DNA from: Chloroflexota bacterium | GTDB lineage: Bacteria; Chloroflexota; Limnocylindria; Limnocylindrales; CSP1-4 | Direction of reading: 5' to 3' | Length of the DNA stretch: 26,857 nucleotides | Assembly (NCBI GenBank): GCA_013695255.1 | Contig: JACDAV010000218.1 | Location: forward strand, 1 to 26,857 | Shown: positions 15,079 to 23,436 of the stretch, one piece after another | Position numbering within the stretch: position 1 is the stretch's first letter | Layout: each line of letters starts with the position of its first letter | Program-made: the position numbers and the translations under genes | Notes under the pieces: generated by a model | What the model saw: only the letters and a program-made list of their open reading frames with translations | What the model was told of the DNA's origin: nothing | Databases searched by the model: none

Positions 15079-16024
15079 GCCGCTCTTCCTCGGCTTCGAC
15101 GCGGGTGGCAGCAAGACGGTCTGCCTGGCCGGCGACCGCAGCAGCGTGCTCGGCAGGGGCGAGGGCGGGCCAGCCAACCCGAACGTGGCTGGGCTCGATG
15201 GATTCCGATCCGCGCTGGCAGCGTCGGCACGTGGGGCGCTCGACTCCGTCGGCCATCGCCGGGCCGTGGCGGCCTGGATCGGCGTCGCCGGCTCGGAGCG
15301 ACCGGCGGTCCGGGACTCCCTGCGCAGGGTGGCGCTCGAAGCCCTCGACGCCGACGAGGTCCTGATCTCCCACGATGCCCGCCTGCTGCTCGCGGCGGCG
15401 GGTGTCCGGAGCGGGATCGCCGTCGTGGCCGGCACCGGCTCGTCCGTGTACGGCCGGGCAGCCGATGGCCGCGAGGTCACCGTCGGCGGCTGGGGCCACC
15501 TGCTGGGTGACGAGGGAAGCGGCTACGACATCGCCCGGCGCGCCCTGCGGGCGGTCAGCCAGTCGGCAGACGGTCGCGGCGCACCCACCCGTCTCAGCGA
15601 AGCGATTCCCGCCGCGCTCGGGGTCGAGGACGTCGCGGCGCTTCGCGAGCGGTGCTACCCGGCACGGTCCGTGTCGGAGGTGGCCGGCCTGGCGAGGATC
15701 GTGCTCGACCTCGCCGCCGGCGACGCGGTCAGTGCTTCGATCGTGGCTGCAGCCGCCGCGGACCTCGCGCTCGCGGTTGGCACCTGTTGGCGGCGGCTGA
15801 ATCTGCCGCCGGGCCTGCCGATCACGGTCGTCGCTGCCGGTGGGCTGCTCCGTCCGGGCTCACCGCTGCTGGCGGAGCTCGCGGAGCGACTGCACGGACA
15901 GGACCGGGGCTACGGCGTGGCACCGCTGACCGCCGAGCCAGCCAGCGGTGCCCTGGCGCTCGCCCGGGACGGCCCGCTCGAAGCCGGCATTGGGTCCGCG
16001 CATCACCCACGTCCGGGAAGCTGA
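15071..16024 (+). CDS. BadF/BadG-type ATPase, N-acetylglucosamine (or MurNAc) kinase
   Basis: This 317-residue protein is of the acetate/sugar-kinase/actin fold in the BadF/BadG/NAGK group. Phosphate-binding motif 1 is LGFDAGGSKT (7-16). HDAR holds D102, the likely catalytic base region. Phosphate 2 is AGTGSSVYG (120-128), and GGWGHLLGDEGSG (139-151) is the family hallmark. Known relatives phosphorylate GlcNAc at O6, and clostridial MurK acts on both MurNAc and GlcNAc. Downstream of NagZ and MurQ it would trap GlcNAc and possibly reducing-end MurNAc. The start overlaps murQ by 8 bases. Kinase fold is secure; sugar specificity is inferred from context. Confidence 0.85.
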   Translation: MAEPLFLGFDAGGSKTVCLAGDRSSVLGRGEGGPANPNVAGLDGFRSALAASARGALDSVGHRRAVAAWIGVAGSERPAVRDSLRRVALEALDADEVLISHDARLLLAAAGVRSGIAVVAGTGSSVYGRAADGREVTVGGWGHLLGDEGSGYDIARRALRAVSQSADGRGAPTRLSEAIPAALGVEDVAALRERCYPARSVSEVAGLARIVLDLAAGDAVSASIVAAAAADLALAVGTCWRRLNLPPGLPITVVAAGGLLRPGSPLLAELAERLHGQDRGYGVAPLTAEPASGALALARDGPLEAGIGSAHHPRPGS

Positions 16025-16030
16025 AGGAGG
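16024..16030 (+). promoter_or_regulatory. strong ribosome binding site AAGGAGG of the sugar-binding lipoprotein
   Basis: AAGGAGG begins on the last base of the kinase stop and lies eight bases before the ATG. It is among the strongest sites in the operon, fitting the high copy number usually needed for a binding protein. Confidence 0.7.
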
Positions 16031-16038
16031 AGCCTTTC

Positions 16039-17427
16039 ATGACCAGAAGCAGATCGGCCATCGGGCCGCTCATCCTGACCCTCGCGCTGGCGCTGGCGGC
16101 CTGCGCCACGAGCCAGTCGCCGGGCGCGAGCCCGTCGGGCGGCAGCTCCCCTGGCGCGAGCTCGCCTGGAGCGAGCTCGCCTGGCGGCAGCGCACCGACG
16201 GGTAGCGCACCGGCGGCCAGCGAACCGACGGCCAGCGAACCGGCCGCGACCGCCGCGTACGAGGGCACCATCGACTGGTGGCACCTGGGCTACGCGCCCG
16301 GCGGGGCAACGGCCTCCGCGAAGCTGGTCGATGCCGCAGTCGCGGCCTACAAGGCCAAGAACCCCGGCCTCGACATCGTCGTGACCGGCATCCCGTTCGA
16401 CGACCAGGGGCTGGCCCGGCTGGATACGGCCATCGCGGCCGGCAACGGCCCGGACCTCTTCCGGATCGCATCGGACCGGCTGCCGGGCTATGGCGCCCAG
16501 GGCGTCCTGTCGCCCATCGACGAGTACCTGACCGACGAGGACAAGGCGGACATCCTGCCCAACCTCCTCGAGGGGGTGGCCTATGAGGGCCAGCACCTGG
16601 CCTGGCCGCAGTGGGTGCCGCCCGTCGGCTTCTATCTCAACAACTCGATCTTCGAGGCCGCCGGCGTGGACATCCCCGACGCCGACTGGACCGTCGAGGA
16701 GTTCCAGCAGCTGGCCCAGGACCTGACCGGCGACAACGTGTACGGCTTCGCGACCTACATGGGACCGGCCAGCGTCAACGAGCTGACGCTCCTGTACAAC
16801 CAGGGCGCCACCGTCCTGAGCGAGGACAACAGCACGTACACCCTCAACAGCCCGGCCGGTGTCAAGGGCCTGCAGGTGCTGGCCGACCTCTTCGAGGCCG
16901 GAGCGCTGCCGCCGGACAGCACGACGATCGCGCTGCCCGACGTCGAGCAGGGCTTCATCGACGGCCGCTTCGCGATGATGACCGGCGGCTCCGGCAGCAT
17001 CACGAACCTGAAGGCCAACGCCGTGGAGTTCACGGTCCTGCCGCCTCCCATCGGCGACGCCGGCGAGGCCGTCACGGTCGGCGGCATGGGCACCTATGCC
17101 GTGCCCCAGAAGGACGACCCGGCGCGCATGGCGGCGGCTCACCGGTTGGGCCGCTACCTGACCAGCGCGGAGGTGGCGGCCGACGTCCCCGGCTGGTACC
17201 TCGCTCCCGGCACGCGCCAGTCGATCAAGGTCTCCGAGACGACGCCGGAGATGGCGCCGTTCGAGGAGATGCTCCCGAACGTCCGGTTCATGCCGTTGAT
17301 CGAGGACTGGGCGAAGGTCGATTCCTTCATCCACCCGGAGATCCAGCTGGCCGTCTCCGGCCAGAAGAGCCCCCAGGAGGCGCTCGACGCCATCGGCGAG
17401 CAGGTGACGCCGCTGCTGGGCCAGTAG
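16039..17427 (+). CDS. sugar ABC transporter substrate-binding lipoprotein (MalE-like)
   Basis: This 462-residue protein is exported and lipid-anchored: a hydrophobic signal (7-21) ends in LAAC with C22. Residues 23-72 are a Ser/Pro/Gly/Ala linker with repeated SPGAS units. From about 75 to the end it has the family 1 solute-binding fold, including IDWWHLGYAPGG and RFAMMTGGSGS. The two permeases directly follow, so this is a MalEFG/NgcEFG-type importer of mono- or oligosaccharides. Given NagZ, MurQ and AnmK in the same operon, GlcNAc-MurNAc fragments or the free amino sugars are likely ligands. Ligand identity is inference. Confidence 0.88.
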   Translation: MTRSRSAIGPLILTLALALAACATSQSPGASPSGGSSPGASSPGASSPGGSAPTGSAPAASEPTASEPAATAAYEGTIDWWHLGYAPGGATASAKLVDAAVAAYKAKNPGLDIVVTGIPFDDQGLARLDTAIAAGNGPDLFRIASDRLPGYGAQGVLSPIDEYLTDEDKADILPNLLEGVAYEGQHLAWPQWVPPVGFYLNNSIFEAAGVDIPDADWTVEEFQQLAQDLTGDNVYGFATYMGPASVNELTLLYNQGATVLSEDNSTYTLNSPAGVKGLQVLADLFEAGALPPDSTTIALPDVEQGFIDGRFAMMTGGSGSITNLKANAVEFTVLPPPIGDAGEAVTVGGMGTYAVPQKDDPARMAAAHRLGRYLTSAEVAADVPGWYLAPGTRQSIKVSETTPEMAPFEEMLPNVRFMPLIEDWAKVDSFIHPEIQLAVSGQKSPQEALDAIGEQVTPLLGQ

Positions 17428-17449
17428 TCGGGCACGGGGCGCGACGAGC

Positions 17450-18382
17450 GTGACCGCGAGTTCTCCAGTCGCCAGAAGCGCCGGCCGGGTCCGGCGCTTC
17501 TGGGACCGTTTCGGCGCGGGCTACCTGTTCGTCGCGCCCAGCCTGCTGTTCTTCCTCGTCTTCATCTTCGTCCCGCTCGGCTGGTCGTTCATCCTTTCCT
17601 TCCAGGAGTTCGGGTTCCGCGGCAGCACCTGGGTGGGGCTGGACAACTACCTGGCGTTGCTGCGGGATCCGATCTTCCGGCAGGCCGCCCTCAACACGGT
17701 CATCTACTCGGTGTTCACGGTCTCGGTCTGGGTGCTCGTCGCCATGGTCCTCGCGACGCTGATCCACCCGCTGCCGCCGCGGTTGCGGACCTTCTTCCGG
17801 GCGGCCTACTACCTGCCCGCGGTGACCTCTGCGGTGTTCATCGCGCTGGTCTGGAAGTGGATCCTGAACGCGAACCCGTGGGGGCTGGCCAACCACGTCC
17901 TCAGCCTCTTCGGGGCGGGACCGGTCGGCTTCATCTCCGATCCCTCGCCACTGGCCGGCGCAACCGTCGCGCTGTGGTCCGTGATCCTGTCCTCCGTCCT
18001 CACGATCCCGGCGGTCGGCGTCGTGCTCTACTCCGCTGCGCTGGCGGGGATCCCGCAGGAGCTGTACGAGGCGGCGGAGACCGAAGGGGCCGGGGCCCTG
18101 GCCAAGTTCCGCCACATCACCGTGCCGCTGCTCAAGCCGATCACGCTGTACGTGGCGATCGTCTACACGATCGCCGCGTTCGAGGTCTTCGAGCGAGTCT
18201 ACGTGATGACCGGCGGCGGCCCCGGCTATGCCACCCACACGATCGTCTACCTGATCTGGCGCACCGGCTTCCGGTTCGGTGATTACGGGGTCGCCTCGGC
18301 ACAGGCGTTTCTCCTGTTCGTGGTCATCGCGACCGTCTCGGTGCTCCAGTTCCGTGCCCTGCGCTCGGACGTGCAGTACTGA
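17450..18382 (+). CDS. sugar ABC transporter permease, MalF/UgpA type
   Basis: This 310-residue inner-membrane protein has about six helices, starting with YLFVAPSLLFFLVFIFVPLG after a basic N-terminus. The cytoplasmic coupling loop EAAETEGAGALAKF (from about residue 207) is the EAA motif that docks on an ATPase. The GTG start is 22 bases after the binding-protein stop with only a weak ribosome site. The TGA overlaps the next ATG by one base (TGATG). It forms the import channel with the following gene. Confidence 0.92.
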   Translation: MTASSPVARSAGRVRRFWDRFGAGYLFVAPSLLFFLVFIFVPLGWSFILSFQEFGFRGSTWVGLDNYLALLRDPIFRQAALNTVIYSVFTVSVWVLVAMVLATLIHPLPPRLRTFFRAAYYLPAVTSAVFIALVWKWILNANPWGLANHVLSLFGAGPVGFISDPSPLAGATVALWSVILSSVLTIPAVGVVLYSAALAGIPQELYEAAETEGAGALAKFRHITVPLLKPITLYVAIVYTIAAFEVFERVYVMTGGGPGYATHTIVYLIWRTGFRFGDYGVASAQAFLLFVVIATVSVLQFRALRSDVQY

Positions 18383-19326
18383 TGGTCGGCGACGGGCGCG
18401 TGCGCACGCCGCGAGCGGCCGAACCGCGCCCGGCCATGCCCGTGCCGCTGCTCCCCGAGGCGGTCCCGGCGGCGGACGTCACCGGGGGCACGGCCGCCGG
18501 CCGCCGGCAGTCCCGCCGCCACCGGCTGGCCAGCCTCGGCGTGCTGGTCCCGGTCGCGATCGTCGGCCTGTTCCCGTTCTACTGGATGATCACCACCGCG
18601 CTGACGCCCAGCGCGGCAGCCATCCGCGTCCCGCCCACGCTCTTCCCGCTGGACGCCACGCTCGACAACCTGCGAAGCCTGTTCGCCCAGGCGCCGGTGC
18701 TGCTGTGGGCATTCAACAGCCTCCTGGTGGCGACCGCGATCATGGTCGGGCACGTCATCTTCGACTCGATGGCCGGCTACGCGTTCGCCCGCAAGCGGTT
18801 CCCGGGCAAGGGCCTGTTCTTCACGCTGATCGTCGGCAGCCTGATGATCCCGGTCCACGTCACGCTCGTCCCGCGGTTCATCCTGATCACGAACCTCGGC
18901 CTGAACGACCATCTGCTGGGCGTGATCGCGCCCAGCATCGCCGACGTCTTCGGCATCTTCCTGATGCGCCAGTTCATGCAGTCGCTGCCCGTCGAGCTCG
19001 AGGAGGCGGCGCGCGTGGACGGTGCCAGCGAGTGGCAGGTCTTCTGGCGGATCGTCATGCCGCTGTCGCGGCCGGCGGTGGCGACCGTCGGGATCTTCAG
19101 CTTCGTGGGCGCCTGGAACGCCTTCCTCTGGCCGCTCATCGTCCTCTCGGACCGCAACCTGCTCACGTTGCCCGTCGGCGTCGCCCTGCTCCAGCAGGAG
19201 TTCAGCTCGAACATCGGCCTCCAGATGGCCGGGGCGGTGGTGGGAGCGGTGCCGATGATCCTCCTCTTCCTGCTGTTCCAGCGGCACTTCCTGGAGGGCG
19301 TCCGCGTGGGCGCCCTGAAGGGCTGA
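18382..19326 (+). CDS. sugar ABC transporter permease, MalG/UgpE type
   Basis: This 314-residue partner permease has a longer basic/proline-rich N-terminal tail (about 50 residues) before the first helix, LGVLVPVAIVGLFPFYWMIT. The EAA loop EEAARVDGASEWQVF begins near residue 207. The last visible residues, LEGVRVGALKG, are the usual C-terminus of this family. No ATPase gene follows; the next gene is anmK. The complex therefore probably borrows a general sugar-importer ATPase of the MsiK/UgpC type encoded elsewhere. Confidence 0.92.
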   Translation: MVGDGRVRTPRAAEPRPAMPVPLLPEAVPAADVTGGTAAGRRQSRRHRLASLGVLVPVAIVGLFPFYWMITTALTPSAAAIRVPPTLFPLDATLDNLRSLFAQAPVLLWAFNSLLVATAIMVGHVIFDSMAGYAFARKRFPGKGLFFTLIVGSLMIPVHVTLVPRFILITNLGLNDHLLGVIAPSIADVFGIFLMRQFMQSLPVELEEAARVDGASEWQVFWRIVMPLSRPAVATVGIFSFVGAWNAFLWPLIVLSDRNLLTLPVGVALLQQEFSSNIGLQMAGAVVGAVPMILLFLLFQRHFLEGVRVGALKG

Positions 19327-19331
19327 GGCAC

Positions 19332-20600
19332 GTGCGCGTCCTGGGGCTGATGAGCGGCACCTCGCTCGACGCGGTCGACGCGGCCGTGGTGGAGGTCGAG
19401 GCGCGCGGCACGACGTTGGACGTGTCGCTCACCGGCTGGACGGAGGAGCCCTGGCCGGCCGACCTGCGCGAGGCGATCGTCGGCTGGTCGGAAGCGGCGG
19501 CGGTCGCCCCCGCCGAGCTGTCCTCGGCGTCGATGGCGATCGGGGAGCTGTTCGCCGACGTCGCCGCGCGGGCCGCGGCATCGGCCGGCATCCCCCTCCA
19601 ATCGATCGATCTCGTCGCCTCGCACGGCCAGACGGTCCATCACCACGTCGACGCCGACGGCCGTGCGGTGGGGACGCTCCAGATCGGCCAGCCGGCGGTC
19701 ATCGCCGAGCGGACGGGCCGCACCGTCGTGGCCGACTTCCGGCCGCGGGACATCGCGGCGGGCGGCCAGGGAGCGCCGCTCGTCAGCTTCGTGGACGCGC
19801 TCCTGTTCGGCGAGGAGGCGCGCACCGTGGCAGCGCTGAACCTCGGTGGGATGGCCAACGTGACGGTCGTCCCGGCCGGCGCGCCGTTCGAGGCCATCGC
19901 CTTCGACACCGGGCCCGGCAACTCGCTCATCGACGGCGTCGCACGGCGGCTGCTGGGCCAGCCGCTCGACCGGGACGGTGCGGGGGCGGCAGCTGGGCGA
20001 CCGTCGCGCAGCCTCGTCGACCAGCTGATGGACGATCCGTACTTCCACCGCGCTCCGCCCAAGAGCACCGGCCGCGAGCGCTTCGGCGAGGCTGCGGTGA
20101 CGAGGCTCGTCGCCGCCGGGCGGGCGCTGGGGCTGGACGAATTCGTCGTCCTCGCCACGGCGACCGAGCTCACCGCCCGTTCCGTGGCCGGGGCTCTCGC
20201 GCGCTGGTCGCCGGCCTGGCCGGCGGTCATCCACCTGTCCGGCGGAGGGACGCGCAACCCCGCCCTGATGTCGGCGCTCGAGCGGGCCATGGCGCGCGAG
20301 ACGCCGTCCGGCGCTGTCCTGCCGCGCCTGCAGCCTGTCGACGATGGCGGTCTGCCGGCGGCCGCCAAGGAAGCCCTGTGCTTCGCGGTTCTCGGGCACG
20401 AGGCCCTCCATGGGCGCCCCAACAGCCTGCCCGGGTGCACCGGCGCCCGCCACCCATCCGTCCTCGGCGCCATCTGGCCCGGGGACAACTACCTGGAGCT
20501 GGTCGGCAGGGTGCCGCCGGCCCGGGATTCATCGCCGCGCATCGCCCGGATCGTCCTGAGCCGGTCGAGCGCAGACGAAAGGAGACGCGTGCCGGCATGA
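19332..20600 (+). CDS. anmK: anhydro-N-acetylmuramic acid kinase
   Basis: This 422-residue kinase opens the 1,6-anhydro ring of anhydroMurNAc while phosphorylating it, giving MurNAc-6-P for MurQ. It begins with LGLMSGTSLDAVDAAVVE, the family signature. SHGQTVHHH (97-105), DFRPRDIAAGGQGAPLV (135-151), LNLGGMANVTVV (169-180) and FDTGPGN with D192 (the E. coli catalytic Asp) are all present, as is SGGGTRNPALM. It is some 40-50 residues longer than the typical enzyme, mostly in a C-terminal tail after NYLELVG. GTG 19332 lies five bases after the permease stop; the end overlaps the next ATG (ATGA). Its substrate arises only from lytic transglycosylase action on murein. Confidence 0.94.
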   Translation: MRVLGLMSGTSLDAVDAAVVEVEARGTTLDVSLTGWTEEPWPADLREAIVGWSEAAAVAPAELSSASMAIGELFADVAARAAASAGIPLQSIDLVASHGQTVHHHVDADGRAVGTLQIGQPAVIAERTGRTVVADFRPRDIAAGGQGAPLVSFVDALLFGEEARTVAALNLGGMANVTVVPAGAPFEAIAFDTGPGNSLIDGVARRLLGQPLDRDGAGAAAGRPSRSLVDQLMDDPYFHRAPPKSTGRERFGEAAVTRLVAAGRALGLDEFVVLATATELTARSVAGALARWSPAWPAVIHLSGGGTRNPALMSALERAMARETPSGAVLPRLQPVDDGGLPAAAKEALCFAVLGHEALHGRPNSLPGCTGARHPSVLGAIWPGDNYLELVGRVPPARDSSPRIARIVLSRSSADERRRVPA

Positions 20601-22198
20601 ACAGACGGACGATCGCGAGCCTGCTGACGACGGCTCTCTTGTTGCTCACGGTCCCGGGGGCCGTCGCGGCCGCCGACCCACCCGCGGAGCAGTTCCGCGC
20701 CTACTGGGTGGACGCCTTCAACGAGGGCCTCTACAACGAGGCCGAGATCGACGAGCTCGTTGCCGCGACGAAAGCGGCGAACATGAACGCCATCGTGGCC
20801 CAGGTTGGGCGACGGGGAGACTGCTTCTGCAACCGCGCGGTGATGCCGCGCACCCAGGCCGCGATCGCGCCGCTGCCGTTCGACCCGCTCCAGTCGCTCA
20901 TCGACAAGGCGCACGCCGAGGGGATCGAGGTCCATGCCTGGATCATCGCCACCGCGATCTGGAACAGCGGCACGGCGCCGCGGGATCCCGGGCACGTCTA
21001 CAACACGCATGGACCGTCGGCGATCGGCGACGACAACTGGGTCATGACGCGCTACGACGGGTCCCGACCCGGCGACACGTACCTCGACCCCGGCCATCCG
21101 GCAGCCGCCGACTACATCGTCGGCATGTACACCAGCATCGTCGAGAACTACGATGTCGACGGCATCAACTTCGATCGCATCCGGTACCCTGACGGACAGC
21201 TCGCGGCATGGCCGCAGGACAACTCGTGGGGCTACAACCCGGTCGCGCTCGCCCGGTTCCACGCGGCGACCGGCCGGAGTGACCGCCCGCTGCCGAACGA
21301 TCCACAGTGGAGCCAGTGGCGCCGCGACCAGATCACCAACATCGTGCGCAAGGTCTATCTCCAGAGCTATGCCATCAAGCCGCAGGTCCGGGTCAGCGCC
21401 GACACGATCACCTACGGCGATGGACCCGATCAGCTCGGCGGCTGGGAGGCCTCGCGCCCGTATCGCGAGACGCTCCAGGACTGGCGGGCGTGGATGGAGG
21501 AGGGCATCCTCGACCTCAACATCCCGATGAACTACAAGCGCGAGTTCTGCGTCACCGGGGCCGAGGCGCCCAGCTGCTTCGGTTTCCCGCAGCGCGCCTG
21601 GTACGAGCACTGGAACGAGTACATCAAAGACCACCAGTACGACCGTCAGGCGGCGATCGGCTCGGCCCTCTACCTCAACAGCATCCCCGATTCGGTGGCC
21701 CAGATCCGCAAGGCCCTCGCGCCGAGCGCGGCCGGAAACGTCGCCCATGGCTGGGTCGGCTACTCGTACGCCAACCCGGACAGCCTGGCGACGACGAACC
21801 AGCGGCCGCGCGACACCAGTCGGGCCGAGCTGACGCGCGCCCTGACCCAGCCGAGCGAGTACGACCCGGTCACGCCGCCGGTCTTTGCCGGCCCGGCGGT
21901 CGTGCCGGAGATGACCTGGAAGACCCAGCCCAGCACCGGCCACGTCATGGGCACCGTCACCACGGCGGAAGGCGTGCCGTTCGACCAGGTGGCGCTCGAG
22001 CTCCGGGACGCGGAGACGGACGCCCTGCTCGGGCGGAGGCTGACCGATGGCAGCGGGTGGTTCGGCTTCGTGGACCTCGAGCCCGGGCGGTACAAGGTCC
22101 TGGTCGATGGTGACCGCGCTCAGGGACGTCGCGTCGTCGTCTTCACGGTCCGAGCCGGAGCGGTGACGACCGTGCAGATCCAGCCCAGTTCTCGGTAG
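20597..22198 (+). CDS. secreted GHL10 (DUF187, DigH-like) glycosidase with C-terminal beta domain
   Basis: This 533-residue protein has a cleavable signal peptide (residues 1 to about 25). The GHL10 barrel follows, with FRAYWVDAFNEGLY (33-46), GIEVHAWIIATA, LDPGHPAAADYI and the hallmark DGINFDRIRYPD (188-199). E. coli DigH, a member of this family, cleaves glycan strands of peptidoglycan lacking stem peptides, which suits this operon. Residues about 455-533 form a carboxypeptidase-regulatory-like beta domain (VMGTVTTAEGVPFDQVALEL). The ATG overlaps the anmK stop. The TAG at 22196 is followed in the same frame, after two codons, by the start of the C39 gene. Murein as the substrate is inferred from family and context. 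Confidence 0.87.
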   Translation: MNRRTIASLLTTALLLLTVPGAVAAADPPAEQFRAYWVDAFNEGLYNEAEIDELVAATKAANMNAIVAQVGRRGDCFCNRAVMPRTQAAIAPLPFDPLQSLIDKAHAEGIEVHAWIIATAIWNSGTAPRDPGHVYNTHGPSAIGDDNWVMTRYDGSRPGDTYLDPGHPAAADYIVGMYTSIVENYDVDGINFDRIRYPDGQLAAWPQDNSWGYNPVALARFHAATGRSDRPLPNDPQWSQWRRDQITNIVRKVYLQSYAIKPQVRVSADTITYGDGPDQLGGWEASRPYRETLQDWRAWMEEGILDLNIPMNYKREFCVTGAEAPSCFGFPQRAWYEHWNEYIKDHQYDRQAAIGSALYLNSIPDSVAQIRKALAPSAAGNVAHGWVGYSYANPDSLATTNQRPRDTSRAELTRALTQPSEYDPVTPPVFAGPAVVPEMTWKTQPSTGHVMGTVTTAEGVPFDQVALELRDAETDALLGRRLTDGSGWFGFVDLEPGRYKVLVDGDRAQGRRVVVFTVRAGAVTTVQIQPSSR

Positions 22199-22204
22199 GC
22201 CACG

Positions 22205-23413
22205 ATGGAAGGGACGGCTGGGCGCCTGGGCGATCCGGGCACGGGCGGGCATCGGCTCGGGGGTGGGCCGGTGCCTCTTCCGAGCTCGACCGCCGCCCGG
22301 CCGTACATTGCCTTCACCAGGCACACGGCGGACGACCTGGCCCGGCATGCCGGTGGCGACCTCCTCATCGAGGAAGTCGACGGTGAGCGGCGCCTCCGGC
22401 TGGCATCGATCGCGCAGCTCACCGGCGTGCGTGTCAGGACTGAGGCCGGCCAACGGTCGGGCTGGTCCGGCAGCGTCGAGTCGCCGGTGGTGGAAACGGC
22501 CCAGCCATTCGACAGCGCGATCCCCTCGTGGAACGCCCGGACCCCGCCGGGCAGCTGGCTGCAGGTGGACCTCCGGGTCCGCCTGGGCGACGCACGGTGG
22601 ACGAGGTACTACACCGTGGCGGTCTGGGCCACCGACGGGGGGACGGTGCGTCGCCACAGCGTCGCCGGCCAGGACGACGCAGACGCGCAGGTGGCCACGG
22701 ACACGCTGAGGCTGCGTGGGCAGGCCGCCGCCCGAGCCTTCCAGCACCGGCTGACCCTCTTCACGGCGGATGAGCGCGCCACGCCGAGCGTCCGCTCCGT
22801 GTCGGTCGTGACATCGGACTCGCAGCGCGAGCCGGCCGGCCTCGCCCTGACCGGCGACCGGACCGCCTGGGGCACGGAGCTGTCCGTCCCGGAGCGTTCT
22901 CAGCGCGTCCGGGGGGACGCGGCGGGTGGCTGGTGCTCGCCCACTGCCGCCGCCATGGTCCTTGGCTTCTGGGACCACCCCGTGACGGTGCCGACGGCCG
23001 CCGAGGCGACGTACGATCACGTCTATGCCGGCACGGGGAACTGGGCGTTCAACACGGCCTGGGCGGCGACGTACGGTCTCGAGGCCTTCGTCACCCGTCT
23101 CGGCTCGCTCGTCCAGGTCGAGAGCTGGATCCGTGCCGGGGCCCCGGTGATCATCAGCCTGGCCTTTGGGCCCGGCGACCTGCCCGGTGCGCCGATCGAA
23201 TCGAGCGATGGGCACCTCATCGTCGTCCGGGGCTTCGACAGCGCCGGCGACGTCATCGTGAACGACCCGGCCGGACGCTCCGACAGCGACGTCCGGCGGA
23301 TCTACGACCGGTCGACCCTGGAGTCGCTCTGGCTCCGGTCATCGGGCGGCATCGCCTACCTTATCCATCCGCCGGGTGTTGCCATCCCGGGCAGCGGATT
23401 TGGCAGCTGGTGA
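22205..23413 (+). CDS. C39-family cysteine peptidase, no visible signal peptide
   Basis: This 402-residue protein has two parts. Residues about 85-205 form a predicted beta-sandwich (SPVVETAQPFDSAIPSWN, then GSWLQVDLRV). Residues about 225-392 form a papain-like C39_2 peptidase: C244 in GGWCSPTAAAMVLGFW, H337 in SSDGHLIVVRGFD and N353-D354 in VIVNDPAG. Relatives in high-GC bacteria are exported, but here the first 35 residues are glycine/proline-rich and show no signal peptide. There is also no good ribosome site before ATG 22205; GTG 22271 is an alternative. The gene is in the same frame as the upstream secreted glycosidase. Cleavage of murein stem peptides is suggested by context only. Confidence 0.78.
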   Translation: MEGTAGRLGDPGTGGHRLGGGPVPLPSSTAARPYIAFTRHTADDLARHAGGDLLIEEVDGERRLRLASIAQLTGVRVRTEAGQRSGWSGSVESPVVETAQPFDSAIPSWNARTPPGSWLQVDLRVRLGDARWTRYYTVAVWATDGGTVRRHSVAGQDDADAQVATDTLRLRGQAAARAFQHRLTLFTADERATPSVRSVSVVTSDSQREPAGLALTGDRTAWGTELSVPERSQRVRGDAAGGWCSPTAAAMVLGFWDHPVTVPTAAEATYDHVYAGTGNWAFNTAWAATYGLEAFVTRLGSLVQVESWIRAGAPVIISLAFGPGDLPGAPIESSDGHLIVVRGFDSAGDVIVNDPAGRSDSDVRRIYDRSTLESLWLRSSGGIAYLIHPPGVAIPGSGFGSW

Positions 23414-23420
23414 ACGAACC

Positions 23421-23428
23421 GAGAGGAG
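23421..23428 (+). promoter_or_regulatory. ribosome binding site GAGAGGAG of the peptide-binding lipoprotein
   Basis: This purine-rich site lies eight bases before ATG 23437 and supports that start over the in-frame GTG at 23410. Confidence 0.6.
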
Positions 23429-23436
23429 CACACGCC

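Noticed and set aside
20489..23215. A 908-codon open frame on the minus strand opposite anmK, GHL10 and C39
   Set aside because: It is the antisense shadow of very GC-rich genes; its translation is Arg/Gly/Asp-rich with no domain, whereas the plus strand has clear families.
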